From contig WQVT01000051.1 of NCBI GenBank assembly GCA_009785715.1, positions 1 to 9,572 on the forward strand: 9,572 bases of DNA. Direction: 5' to 3'. Made by a program: the position numbers and the translations under genes. Below are positions 1 through 6,894 of the stretch, piece by piece (position 1 is the stretch's first letter; each line of letters opens with the position of its first letter). This DNA is from Acidimicrobiaceae bacterium. Its GTDB lineage: Bacteria > Actinomycetota > Acidimicrobiia > Acidimicrobiales > Palsa-688. The notes beneath the pieces are model-generated. The model was not told the origin of the DNA and did no database searches. It saw nothing but the letters and a program-made list of their open reading frames with translations.

Positions 1-1820
1 GACGACGACGGGACCATGCCGGGAATGACCCTCAGGTACTCGGCGCCTTCGTTGTTCTGTGGCATCGTGTCGAGCAACGCAGCGGTATAGGGATGGCGCG
101 GCTGGCTGAATATCTCCTGACTGCTCCCGACCTCGACGACCTGACCCCCGTACAGGACTGCGACGCGGTCCGCTACCTCCGCCACCACGCCCATGTCGTG
201 GGTGATGATGATCATCGCCATTCCCGCCTCGTCGGTCAACGATGCGAGCAGGTCGAGGATCTGTCCCTGCACGGTGACATCGAGGGCCGTCGTTGGCTCG
301 TCGGCGATCAACAACTTCGGCTCGCACGCCAGCGCCATGGCGATCCCCACCCGCTGGGCCATCCCGCCCGACATCTGGTGCGGATATTCGTCGAGACGTC
401 GGATCGGGTCGGGCACCCGTACCCTTCGCAGCAGCTCCCCGGCGCGCTCCCGAGCCTGCTTGCGGTTCAGTCCGAGATGCAGCTGGAGCGGTTCGCACAG
501 ATGCGCACCGATGGTCAACGCGGGGTTCAGGACGGCGATGGGCTCCTGGAAGATGACGCCGATCTCCTTGCCCCGAATGTGCTGCCAATCGCGCTCGGGG
601 AGATCGGTGACGTCGCGCCCGTCGAAGCGAACCGACCCCTGGGTGCATACCCCGGGAGCGGGGACGAGTCCGAGTGCGGACAGGACGGTCATCGACTTTC
701 CCGATCCTGACTCGCCCACGATCCCGAGCGTCTCGCCCGGACGAACGTCGAGGGACACGCCGTCGAGCACCTGATCCGCCTCCTCGAACGGCCGACCGGG
801 CTCGGGGAAGACGACCGAGAGGTCGCGGATCGAGAGGATCGCGTCCTCGGCGTGGGGGGTCACGGCAGATGCGACGACCTTCCGCTTCGAGCGCGTCATC
901 GCATTGTGGGATGCGTCCCGGCCTATCGCGTCCCGGATCCCGTCGCCCAAGAGGTTGAAAGCCAACACGGTCAGCACGATCATCGCCGACGGTGGAACCA
1001 CCCCCCAAGGGTCTTTCAGGAAGAGGGGCTGCGACTGGTTCAACATCGCTCCCCAGTCCGGACTGTCGTAGGGCGCGCCCGCCCCGAGGAAGCTGAGCAC
1101 CGCGGAGGTGAGCAAGACCGCTCCGGCCACGATGGCGAATCCGACCATCAGATCGGGCAGCAGGTTCGGCAGGATGTAGCGGCGGAGGATGGTCGAGGTG
1201 GACAGACCGGTGATCCGAGCCGAATCGACGTACAGCTGCTCCCGCTCGCCGAGCGTGATCCCCCGGGCCATGCGGGCGAAGCGCGTGCTGGTGAGGAAAC
1301 CGACGACCAACATGGCCGGCACGATTCCCTGCCCGGTGGCCGCCACGATCGCCATCGCGACGAGGATCAACGGCAAGGAAAACAGCACGTCGATCAGCCA
1401 CACCACCACCCGGTCGAAGCGTCCGCCGCGCCAGCCGGCGATCATGCCGATCGGGATCCCGAGGAGCGTCGCGACCCCGAGCCCGATCACGATCGACTCG
1501 AGGGCGTAACGGCTGCCCCATACGACCCGGGCGAACAGGTCACGGCCGAACTGGTCGGTGCCGAGCCAGTACGTGCCGCTCGGCACCTCGTTGATGTGCC
1601 GATAGGTGAAGTCCTGGGCCGTCGGGCTCTTCGGCGCGATGACCCCGGGGAAGGCAGCCATGAGGAGCAGAAGCACGATCCAGGCCAGACCGGCCATCGC
1701 AGCGGGGTTACGCCGCAGCCGCGACCAGAACGATCGACGCCTTGGAACGATCGCCGGAAGTTCTGAAGCCACGTTCGGCTCGCTCGGATCGAGCCTCTCG
1801 CGATCGGTTGCAACGGTCAT
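1..1820 (-). CDS. Fused peptide-type ABC transporter permease (DppC-like) and ATPase (DppD-like), 3' end outside window
   Basis: One uninterrupted frame runs from an ATG at 1820 off the left edge (606 codons visible). Residues 1-307 are an inner-membrane permease. It has a basic cytoplasmic N-terminus, a first membrane helix near 44-62, the loop WLGTDQFGRDLFARV (85-99) typical of DppC/OppC, further helices at about 105-128, 136-160, 224-247 and 275-292, and an EAA coupling loop near 198-220 (DSARITG then ILRRYILPN). Residues from about 320 are the nucleotide-binding domain: Walker A GESGSGKS (369-376), Q-loop Gln425, signature SGGMAQR (484-490), Walker B LLIADEP with Asp507/Glu508, H-loop His541, and the start of the HPYT oligopeptide-ATPase C-terminal domain (576). 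A Met at 308 could in principle start a separate ATPase, but no Shine-Dalgarno precedes it and no stop separates the halves. The start overlaps the upstream permease stop by ATGA. It powers import with the upstream permease and binding protein; a second ATPase may follow beyond the window. Confidence 0.93.
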   Translation of the reverse strand, partial: MTVATDRERLDPSEPNVASELPAIVPRRRSFWSRLRRNPAAMAGLAWIVLLLLMAAFPGVIAPKSPTAQDFTYRHINEVPSGTYWLGTDQFGRDLFARVVWGSRYALESIVIGLGVATLLGIPIGMIAGWRGGRFDRVVVWLIDVLFSLPLILVAMAIVAATGQGIVPAMLVVGFLTSTRFARMARGITLGEREQLYVDSARITGLSTSTILRRYILPNLLPDLMVGFAIVAGAVLLTSAVLSFLGAGAPYDSPDWGAMLNQSQPLFLKDPWGVVPPSAMIVLTVLAFNLLGDGIRDAIGRDASHNAMTRSKRKVVASAVTPHAEDAILSIRDLSVVFPEPGRPFEEADQVLDGVSLDVRPGETLGIVGESGSGKSMTVLSALGLVPAPGVCTQGSVRFDGRDVTDLPERDWQHIRGKEIGVIFQEPIAVLNPALTIGAHLCEPLQLHLGLNRKQARERAGELLRRVRVPDPIRRLDEYPHQMSGGMAQRVGIAMALACEPKLLIADEPTTALDVTVQGQILDLLASLTDEAGMAMIIITHDMGVVAEVADRVAVLYGGQVVEVGSSQEIFSQPRHPYTAALLDTMPQNNEGAEYLRVIPGMVPSS

Positions 1821-2773
1821 TCGAACCTAACTTTCGGGTTCAGCCACACATAGCTGAGGTCGATCAGAATGTTCACGACCGCGACAATCAGTGCCGCGAC
1901 CATCAAGGTGCCCTGCACCACCGTGATGTCCCGTGCCTGGATCGCCTCTGTGAGCATCGAGCCGATCCCAGGTATTGCGAAGACCTGTTCCACGGCGATC
2001 GTCAATCCGATCGCCGCCGACACCTGGAAGCCGATGACCGTCACCGTCGGGACAAGCGCGTTACGCATCGCATGGCGCCGCACGACCGTGCGAGCCGGGA
2101 CACCCCGAGCGCGGGCCGCCAGGACGTATCGGGACTGCAGCGACGAGCTCATCGAACTTCGCAGCTGGCGCTGCACGATAGCAACGACTGGCATCGCCAG
2201 GGCGACCGACGGGAGGGTGATGCTCTTGAACCAGCCCCACACGCTCTGGCCGGGCCACACGTACCCCGTCGGCTGGAACCACCCCAACTTCACCCCGAAC
2301 ACGTAGATGAGGAGCATCGCGAGCACGAAGCCCGGGGCGGCGATCATCGAAGCCGAGATGAAGGTCAATACACGGTCGATACGGGAACCGGGGCTGATAC
2401 CCGACCGAACCCCCAGCAGGATGCCCACCAGCGAACCGAGAAGCATTGCGAATGCCACGATCGAGAGCGTCGGCCAGATGTGCTGGCCGATCATCCTCGT
2501 GACCGGAACGCCGGTGTTCTTGAGCGAGTCGCCGAAATTGCCCTGAACGGCGTTGCCGAGCCACTTCAAGAAGCGAATCGGCAACGGCCGGTTCAGGCCG
2601 AGCTCAGCCTCGACGAGCTTGACCGCGTGAGGATTCGCTGCACCCTGGCCGAGGATCACCTCCGCCACGTTGCCGCGAAGCTCGAGTACTCCGAGCAGCC
2701 CGAATGAGATGATCGAGACCGCCAGAAGTAACGGGATGACTCCCAGGACTCTGACGACGAAATACCGAAACAT
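1817..2773 (-). CDS. ABC transporter permease, DppB/OppB-like (peptide/nickel/opine family)
   Basis: A 318-residue inner-membrane permease, full length for the DppB family. The start is an N-terminal helix (about 9-31) following MFRYFVVRVL, then the periplasmic loop motif GNFGDSL (78-84). Helices follow at about 101-124, 139-161, 187-200, 242-263 and 283-310. The EAA coupling loop, which contacts the ATPase, is near 216-240 (YVLAARARG then RNALVPT). The ATG at 2773 has an AGGAG-type ribosome site about 7 bases upstream. The stop overlaps the start of the permease-ATPase fusion (ATGA), indicating translational coupling. The gene lies 54 bp after the binding-protein gene. It should form the heterodimeric membrane channel with the permease half of the fusion. 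The substrate is not predictable from the permease; the family carries peptides, nickel, opines and various other small solutes. Confidence 0.95.
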   Translation of the reverse strand: MFRYFVVRVLGVIPLLLAVSIISFGLLGVLELRGNVAEVILGQGAANPHAVKLVEAELGLNRPLPIRFLKWLGNAVQGNFGDSLKNTGVPVTRMIGQHIWPTLSIVAFAMLLGSLVGILLGVRSGISPGSRIDRVLTFISASMIAAPGFVLAMLLIYVFGVKLGWFQPTGYVWPGQSVWGWFKSITLPSVALAMPVVAIVQRQLRSSMSSSLQSRYVLAARARGVPARTVVRRHAMRNALVPTVTVIGFQVSAAIGLTIAVEQVFAIPGIGSMLTEAIQARDITVVQGTLMVAALIVAVVNILIDLSYVWLNPKVRFE

Positions 2774-2827
2774 CTCTCTTCTCCTCTAGGACAAGCCCTC
2801 GTGCGGCAAACTGAGCCCGGGTCGGGA

Positions 2828-4474
2828 CTACTTCCGGTAGACGCCCTGCGGGTAGAACGTGGCCGGAAGACCGTTGACCTTCTGGACGCCGACGATGTCG
2901 TTATGGACCATGAAGCCGTCGTAGCTCACCCACAGCGGGATCCAGATGTACTGGTCGAGCATGATCTTCCACGCCGCCTCGACATAGGGAGCGGCCTGGG
3001 CGTCCGTCGGCGCCGCCTCGGCCTTCTTCACCAGGCTGACGACACCCGGAGGAGCAGCGTGCGCCGAGTTCAGGCCCCCGTTGGGCATCGCGATCTGCTC
3101 GAGAGCCAACAGCGGAGTGGCCTGCTCAAACGGTATCCACTGGACCGGGTACGTCCCGTCCGCGAAGTTCTTGAACATCTGGTCGCCGGACGGCGGGTTG
3201 AGGACCGAGGCGTTCACCGTGATCCCCAGCTCCTTCAGCGCCCCTGCCCACGCCGTCCACACGTTCGCGGTCGGGCCGGGGAACGACCTCGTGGCGAACG
3301 AGAATCCCTTCTGCCCGCTCGCCTTGAAGGTGGACTTCGCGAGGTCAAGGTTGAATGAGGGCGCCTTGAAGTTCTTGATCCACCCGTACTGGCCGGGGTT
3401 CTGCGCCCACTGGGTGACCATGGTCTGGGGAGGCGTGCCCTCGATCGTCTGGATGCCCTGGCGCGGGACCGCCTCGGCCATCGCCTCGCGAACCTTGATG
3501 TTCTTGAGCGCCGGGATCTGCTTCCCCTGCCAGTCGTTGATCACGAAGAAGTACCGGACACTGGTGCCCATCACTTCCTTGCCGGTCTTCGGCGCCCCAG
3601 TGGGCAGGTTCTCGAAGCCGATGTCGTACTGCCCGCTCTGGTACGCCTCGATCTCGCTCGAGGTGTCGGCGACGGTGTTCATGACCACCTTCTGGAATCC
3701 GATGGTCCCCTTCAGCCAGTAGTGAGGGTTGTAGTTCAGGACCACCTGCGTGTGGTCCGAGTTGCTCTGTGCGACGTTGATCGTGAACGGCCCCGTCCCG
3801 ATCGGATCGGTCGCCGCCTTGCCGAGGGCCTTCGGGGCGACGATCAGGCCGGCGTTCTTCGCCAGCCAGACGATCGTGCTGGTCCGGTCGGCCGTCTTCA
3901 GGTGCAACGTCAGCACGTACGGCGAGGTGGCAACAACCGACTTGACGTTGCCCAGCGTCTCGGCGTTCTCGGGGAGCACCTGGGACACCGGACCCGTCAT
4001 CACGTAGTCCAGCGACTTCTTCGCCGCCGCGGCGTTGAACGGCTCGCCGTCGCTGAAGGTGATCCCGTGCCGGAGCTGGAACGTGAGCGTCAACCCGTCG
4101 GGACTGAACTTCCAGTTCTTCGCCAGCCACGGAACGAAGGTGCCGTCCGGGGCCTGGCGAACGAGGCCCTCGAACACCCAGCTGTACAAGCCCAGGTTCG
4201 GCGCGTCCGAATCACCGAACGGGTCGAACGTCGGCGGCCACGTCAGCGCCCGCTCGATATTCAGCGTGCCCTTCGGCACCAGGTGGCCGGGGATGGCCGT
4301 GTTGAGGGTGGAGTTCGTCGTGGCGACCCCGTTCTTCTCCCCGATCGTCGACGAACCACCCGACGCCCCCACCGCGGCGCTCGCGCTGGTCCCCGTCGCC
4401 GCGAGGACAAGTGAAACCGCAGCACTGATGGCTATACCCCGCGATGACTTAAGAAACTTTCCTCTGGGTCTCAC
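2828..4474 (-). CDS. ABC transporter solute-binding protein, family 5 (peptide/nickel type)
   Basis: A 548-residue extracytoplasmic receptor for the downstream permeases. The N-terminus is a Sec-type signal peptide: basic MRPRGKFLKSSRG, hydrophobic core about 14-26, likely signal peptidase I cleavage after TSASA (about residue 33). There is no lipobox cysteine, unlike most binding proteins of Gram-positive bacteria. A Ser/Gly/Asn-rich linker follows to about 65. The mature part shows the family 5 signature: LAKNWKFSPDGLTLTFQLR (117-135), then GITFSDGEPFNA (137-148), and PIGTGPF (224-230). The GTG start at 4474 has an AGGGGGG ribosome site about 8 bases upstream. The gap to the preceding dioxygenase gene is 82 bp, consistent with one transcript. 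Family 5 proteins bind peptides but also many non-peptide ligands. Its place behind ring-degradation genes suggests that it captures the pathway substrate or a conjugate; that is inference. Confidence 0.93.
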   Translation of the reverse strand: MRPRGKFLKSSRGIAISAAVSLVLAATGTSASAAVGASGGSSTIGEKNGVATTNSTLNTAIPGHLVPKGTLNIERALTWPPTFDPFGDSDAPNLGLYSWVFEGLVRQAPDGTFVPWLAKNWKFSPDGLTLTFQLRHGITFSDGEPFNAAAAKKSLDYVMTGPVSQVLPENAETLGNVKSVVATSPYVLTLHLKTADRTSTIVWLAKNAGLIVAPKALGKAATDPIGTGPFTINVAQSNSDHTQVVLNYNPHYWLKGTIGFQKVVMNTVADTSSEIEAYQSGQYDIGFENLPTGAPKTGKEVMGTSVRYFFVINDWQGKQIPALKNIKVREAMAEAVPRQGIQTIEGTPPQTMVTQWAQNPGQYGWIKNFKAPSFNLDLAKSTFKASGQKGFSFATRSFPGPTANVWTAWAGALKELGITVNASVLNPPSGDQMFKNFADGTYPVQWIPFEQATPLLALEQIAMPNGGLNSAHAAPPGVVSLVKKAEAAPTDAQAAPYVEAAWKIMLDQYIWIPLWVSYDGFMVHNDIVGVQKVNGLPATFYPQGVYRK

Positions 4475-4509
4475 CGCTGATTCCCCCCTATTCCAAGATG
4501 GCTTTGCAT
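4471..4509 (-). CDS. Possible 12-codon leader ORF coupled to the binding-protein gene
   Basis: In the gap before the binding-protein gene, an ATG at 4509 opens a 12-codon frame (MQSHLGIGGNQR). Its TGA overlaps the GTG start of the binding protein as GTGA. A GAGGAG lies just upstream, but only 2 bases from the ATG, closer than optimal. Translation would cross the binding-protein ribosome site (GGGGGG), so the frame could couple or tune its expression. The overlap may be chance in a short gap. Confidence 0.25.
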   Translation of the reverse strand: MQSHLGIGGNQR

Positions 4510-4556
4510 GTCTCCTCGTTCACTCCCTGTCGGAATCTGGCAACTCTTCCCCGCCG

Positions 4557-5498
4557 CTAAGCGCGGGCAGCGGCGATATCCCTCGCCGTCGTCGGGCCCC
4601 ATTGATCACCGCGCAAGGTCGCAAAGTCGGTGATGTTCGGCGGGGTCTCGTCATTGAACAGATCCCCGTCAGTCCAGTGCTCGACCACGTTGCCCCACGG
4701 ATCGCGCCAGTAGTCGTAGATCTGGCTGCCCAGGATGTGGCGGCCTATTCCGTGGTCGTGCTGATACCCACTCTCCGCCAGGCGGGCATTGCCGAGCATC
4801 AGATCGTCGAAGTTCTCCACCTCGAACGCGCAGTGGCCGAAGCCAGCCTTTCCCGAGCCCATGATGCCGATGGTGTGATGGTCGACGAACGCCTTGCCCT
4901 GATCACAGCGGAAGAACGCACCGAACGGCTTGCCCTCGTCGGTGTGGACCTCGTCGGAGACCACGAGGCCGAAGTGCTCGTTGTACCAAGCTGCGCTCGT
5001 TGCGTAGTCGCTGACGGTGATAACGAAGTGGCCCAGGCGCTTCACATGGGATGGGCTGAGCGACGCCAAACGCACCGGCGACCCCTTGCGCTGGTAGGCG
5101 CGGGCCTCATTGCGCCGTGGGAACGTTGGCTCCGGCAGCGCGCCGATCGAGCCTCGGCCGGCGACCACCTCCATCTGAAAGCCGTCCGGTGCCGTCGTTC
5201 GCACGACACGACCGCCACCCGGCCCGTCGAGCTCCTGAACCTCCGAGAATCCATCGACCTCGGCAAGATGCTCGAGATCGCTCACCTCGTTGGCCTCGAA
5301 GGCCCACCCGAGCACACGCGCCTGATCTGCTCGGTGCGTCACGTGCACAAAGCCTTCGTCGTTCGTGCCCCGCATGTAGAGGGTGTCGTCCGTGCGAGCG
5401 GACCGCACCATGCCGAAGGAGACGAGGAACTCCTCCATCTTGTCCAAATCGGGCGCCTGGAAGCGCACGAAGGCGACGTCCTTTACCTTGATTCCCAT
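4557..5498 (-). CDS. Type I extradiol ring-cleavage dioxygenase (vicinal oxygen chelate fold; BphC/HsaC-like)
   Basis: A 313-residue cytoplasmic enzyme with two vicinal-oxygen-chelate modules, close to the roughly 290-310 residues of two-domain catechol 2,3-dioxygenases. The N-terminal module (about 5-115) is the degenerate structural repeat. The C-terminal module (about 155-280) carries the expected Fe(II) triad: His157 in RLGHFVITV, His222 in GFGHCAFEV, and Glu273 in WRDPWGNVVEHW. Second-sphere His208 (VDHHTIG) and Tyr262 fit the positions of catalytic acid/base residues in BphC-type enzymes. The reaction is O2-dependent meta cleavage of a catechol next to the hydroxyls. The ATG at 5498 has AAGGAG 3 bases upstream, or GGAG 10 bases upstream. 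It lies 69 bp after the flavin monooxygenase gene, the same pairing as HsaA/HsaC in steroid degradation, so it probably cleaves the catechol that enzyme makes. The catechol itself cannot be identified. Confidence 0.88.
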   Translation of the reverse strand: MGIKVKDVAFVRFQAPDLDKMEEFLVSFGMVRSARTDDTLYMRGTNDEGFVHVTHRADQARVLGWAFEANEVSDLEHLAEVDGFSEVQELDGPGGGRVVRTTAPDGFQMEVVAGRGSIGALPEPTFPRRNEARAYQRKGSPVRLASLSPSHVKRLGHFVITVSDYATSAAWYNEHFGLVVSDEVHTDEGKPFGAFFRCDQGKAFVDHHTIGIMGSGKAGFGHCAFEVENFDDLMLGNARLAESGYQHDHGIGRHILGSQIYDYWRDPWGNVVEHWTDGDLFNDETPPNITDFATLRGDQWGPTTARDIAAARA

Positions 5499-5567
5499 GT
5501 GCTCCTTACTCCGTTTCCAGCGAAAAGTTCCCTGTTGTGGGTCAAATCTGCGACTCCGCGGAACGCC

Positions 5568-6860
5568 TTACGACGATCCGAACGTCGGCGTCGACGCCGA
5601 TCCGTTCACGTAGCCCGCGCGCTGCAGTGCCGCCTGGGCGACGTTGTTCGGCAGTGCGAACTGATCGCCGGTTGCCTCACGGCCATACAGCGCCCCGGCC
5701 ACGTTGGTCATGTGGACGTCCGGGTCCTGGGTCCCGTGCTGGCGCATCGTCATGACATCACGGAGCAACCGTTGCAGGCGATTCGAGGAATACACCACCC
5801 CGGCCCCCAAAGTCGGCATCAGCCCGGTCACCGCCTCCACGGCGGCGCTTGCACACCGGGACAGGTCGAACGCGGCGAGCGCCTGCTGCTCTCTCGTGAT
5901 CTCTTGCCCCGCACACGCGGTCTCGTAGAGCTCCCGGTAGCGGTGGAGCATCACGATCTCCATGTCGCTCAGTAGGGCATGGGCATGGGCGAGACGCGAC
6001 ATCGACAGCCGGTCCTCCGAGATGCGCATGTTGTTGATGCGGCGCGTGTACTTGGAGGCCTGGCGAATGTACTCGTCCAGGAACCCCCAGCCACCTCCGA
6101 TAGCCGGTGCCGATCCGGGGCCGATGTACATGGCGCCATACGGGAGCCGGTAAAGCGGCGACGTGTTCACGTCCAGGCCCGGACCGGCCTTCATGACCAG
6201 GACGTCGCGGTCGACGGCCCGGTGTTCCGGGACGAAGACGTCGTCGAGCACGATGCGCCGGCTCCCTGTCCCTGCCAGACCGAGCGTGTACCAGTCGTCG
6301 ACGATCGTGACATCCGGGTCGTTGAGGGGCAACAGGAAGCTCATCGAATTGGGAACCAGCTCGTCGCTTCCGGCCACCGCTCGCGGAACCTTGGCGCCCA
6401 CGACCGACCACGAGGCGTGCATGATTCCGCTCGAGGAGCGCCACTCGCCCTTGAGCCGGTAGCCACCGGGGACAGGCGTCGCCGAGCCTTGTGCGGCGTA
6501 AGACGACGACACGAGCGTGGTCGGATCGTCTGCGTAGACCTCGTCCTGCACCTCGAGGTTCATCTGGGCGAACTCCCAGACATGGATACCGAGGATGCCC
6601 AGCACCCATCCGGTCGACGGGCAGGCACGGCTGATCTCGACCATCGCACCGAAGAAGTCCTCGGGTGGCGCCTCGAGCCCCCCGTACCGCTTCGGCTGAA
6701 GGGCACGAAACAGGCCGGCTTCGATCATTTCCTGGATGCTCTCGTCCGCGATCACGCGGTTACGCTCGTTGTCATCCGCGCGCTCATGGATCTTGGGCGC
6801 GAGCGCCTTGGCGCGATCGCGGAGGGTGTCCTGAGCGGTTAAAACTCTGGCATCGGCCAT
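5568..6860 (-). CDS. Class D flavin-dependent monooxygenase, HsaA / HPAH-C2-like (acyl-CoA dehydrogenase fold)
   Basis: A 430-residue protein with the acyl-CoA dehydrogenase fold, slightly longer than HsaA (about 394). The N-terminal helical domain has PKRYGGLEAPPEDF (56-69) and CPSTGWVLG (80-88). The middle beta domain has GEWRSSSGIMHASWSVVGA (138-156) and the pattern DDWYTLGLAGTGSRRIVLDD (188-207) followed by VFVPEHR. The C-terminal helices have RDVMTMRQH (367-375), where His375 matches the conserved RD..T...H region. There is no catalytic Glu context of true acyl-CoA dehydrogenases that I can point to. In this family reduced flavin supplied by a separate reductase is used to ortho-hydroxylate phenols; no reductase gene is in the window. 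I chose the ATG at 6860 because AAGGAGG lies 9 bases upstream. A TTG three codons earlier abuts that site and cannot use it. The gene follows the DRE-TIM gene by 34 bp. A dibenzothiophene-desulfurisation-like flavin oxygenase is an alternative. Confidence 0.85.
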   Translation of the reverse strand: MADARVLTAQDTLRDRAKALAPKIHERADDNERNRVIADESIQEMIEAGLFRALQPKRYGGLEAPPEDFFGAMVEISRACPSTGWVLGILGIHVWEFAQMNLEVQDEVYADDPTTLVSSSYAAQGSATPVPGGYRLKGEWRSSSGIMHASWSVVGAKVPRAVAGSDELVPNSMSFLLPLNDPDVTIVDDWYTLGLAGTGSRRIVLDDVFVPEHRAVDRDVLVMKAGPGLDVNTSPLYRLPYGAMYIGPGSAPAIGGGWGFLDEYIRQASKYTRRINNMRISEDRLSMSRLAHAHALLSDMEIVMLHRYRELYETACAGQEITREQQALAAFDLSRCASAAVEAVTGLMPTLGAGVVYSSNRLQRLLRDVMTMRQHGTQDPDVHMTNVAGALYGREATGDQFALPNNVAQAALQRAGYVNGSASTPTFGSS

Positions 6861-6869
6861 CTCATTCAA

Positions 6870-6876
6870 CCTCCTT
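6870..6876 (-). promoter_or_regulatory. Ribosome binding site of the flavin monooxygenase gene
   Basis: AAGGAGG, near-perfect Shine-Dalgarno, 9 bases before the ATG at 6860. It decides the start: the in-frame TTG at 6869 directly touches it and is therefore unlikely to be used. Confidence 0.8.
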
Positions 6877-6894
6877 GGTGTTCGGCGATGATCA

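Noticed and set aside
93..710. Plus-strand open frame of 205 codons at the left end
   Set aside because: It shares codon boundaries with the ATPase on the minus strand, where Walker A, signature, Walker B and H-loop are all intact; the plus-strand reading is its mirror.
897..899. Internal ATG as start of a separate ATPase gene
   Set aside because: No stop codon separates it from the permease and no Shine-Dalgarno precedes it, so a single fused product is more likely.
2774..2827. Possible hairpin between the binding-protein and permease genes that could attenuate transcription
   Set aside because: Only a short CCCGGG-centred self-complementary stretch is present, with no stem of useful length and no T-run.
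4432..4474. Tat export signal in the binding protein (RGKFLK near residue 4)
   Set aside because: Resembles the RRxFLK pattern, but the second Arg is Gly, so the twin-arginine motif is incomplete; a Sec signal explains the N-terminus.
4035..5975. A 646-codon open frame on the plus strand across the binding-protein, dioxygenase and monooxygenase genes
   Set aside because: It is antisense to three genes with clear motifs on the minus strand, its translation has no recognisable domain and a biased Arg/His/Val content, and high-GC genes commonly leave such open antisense frames.
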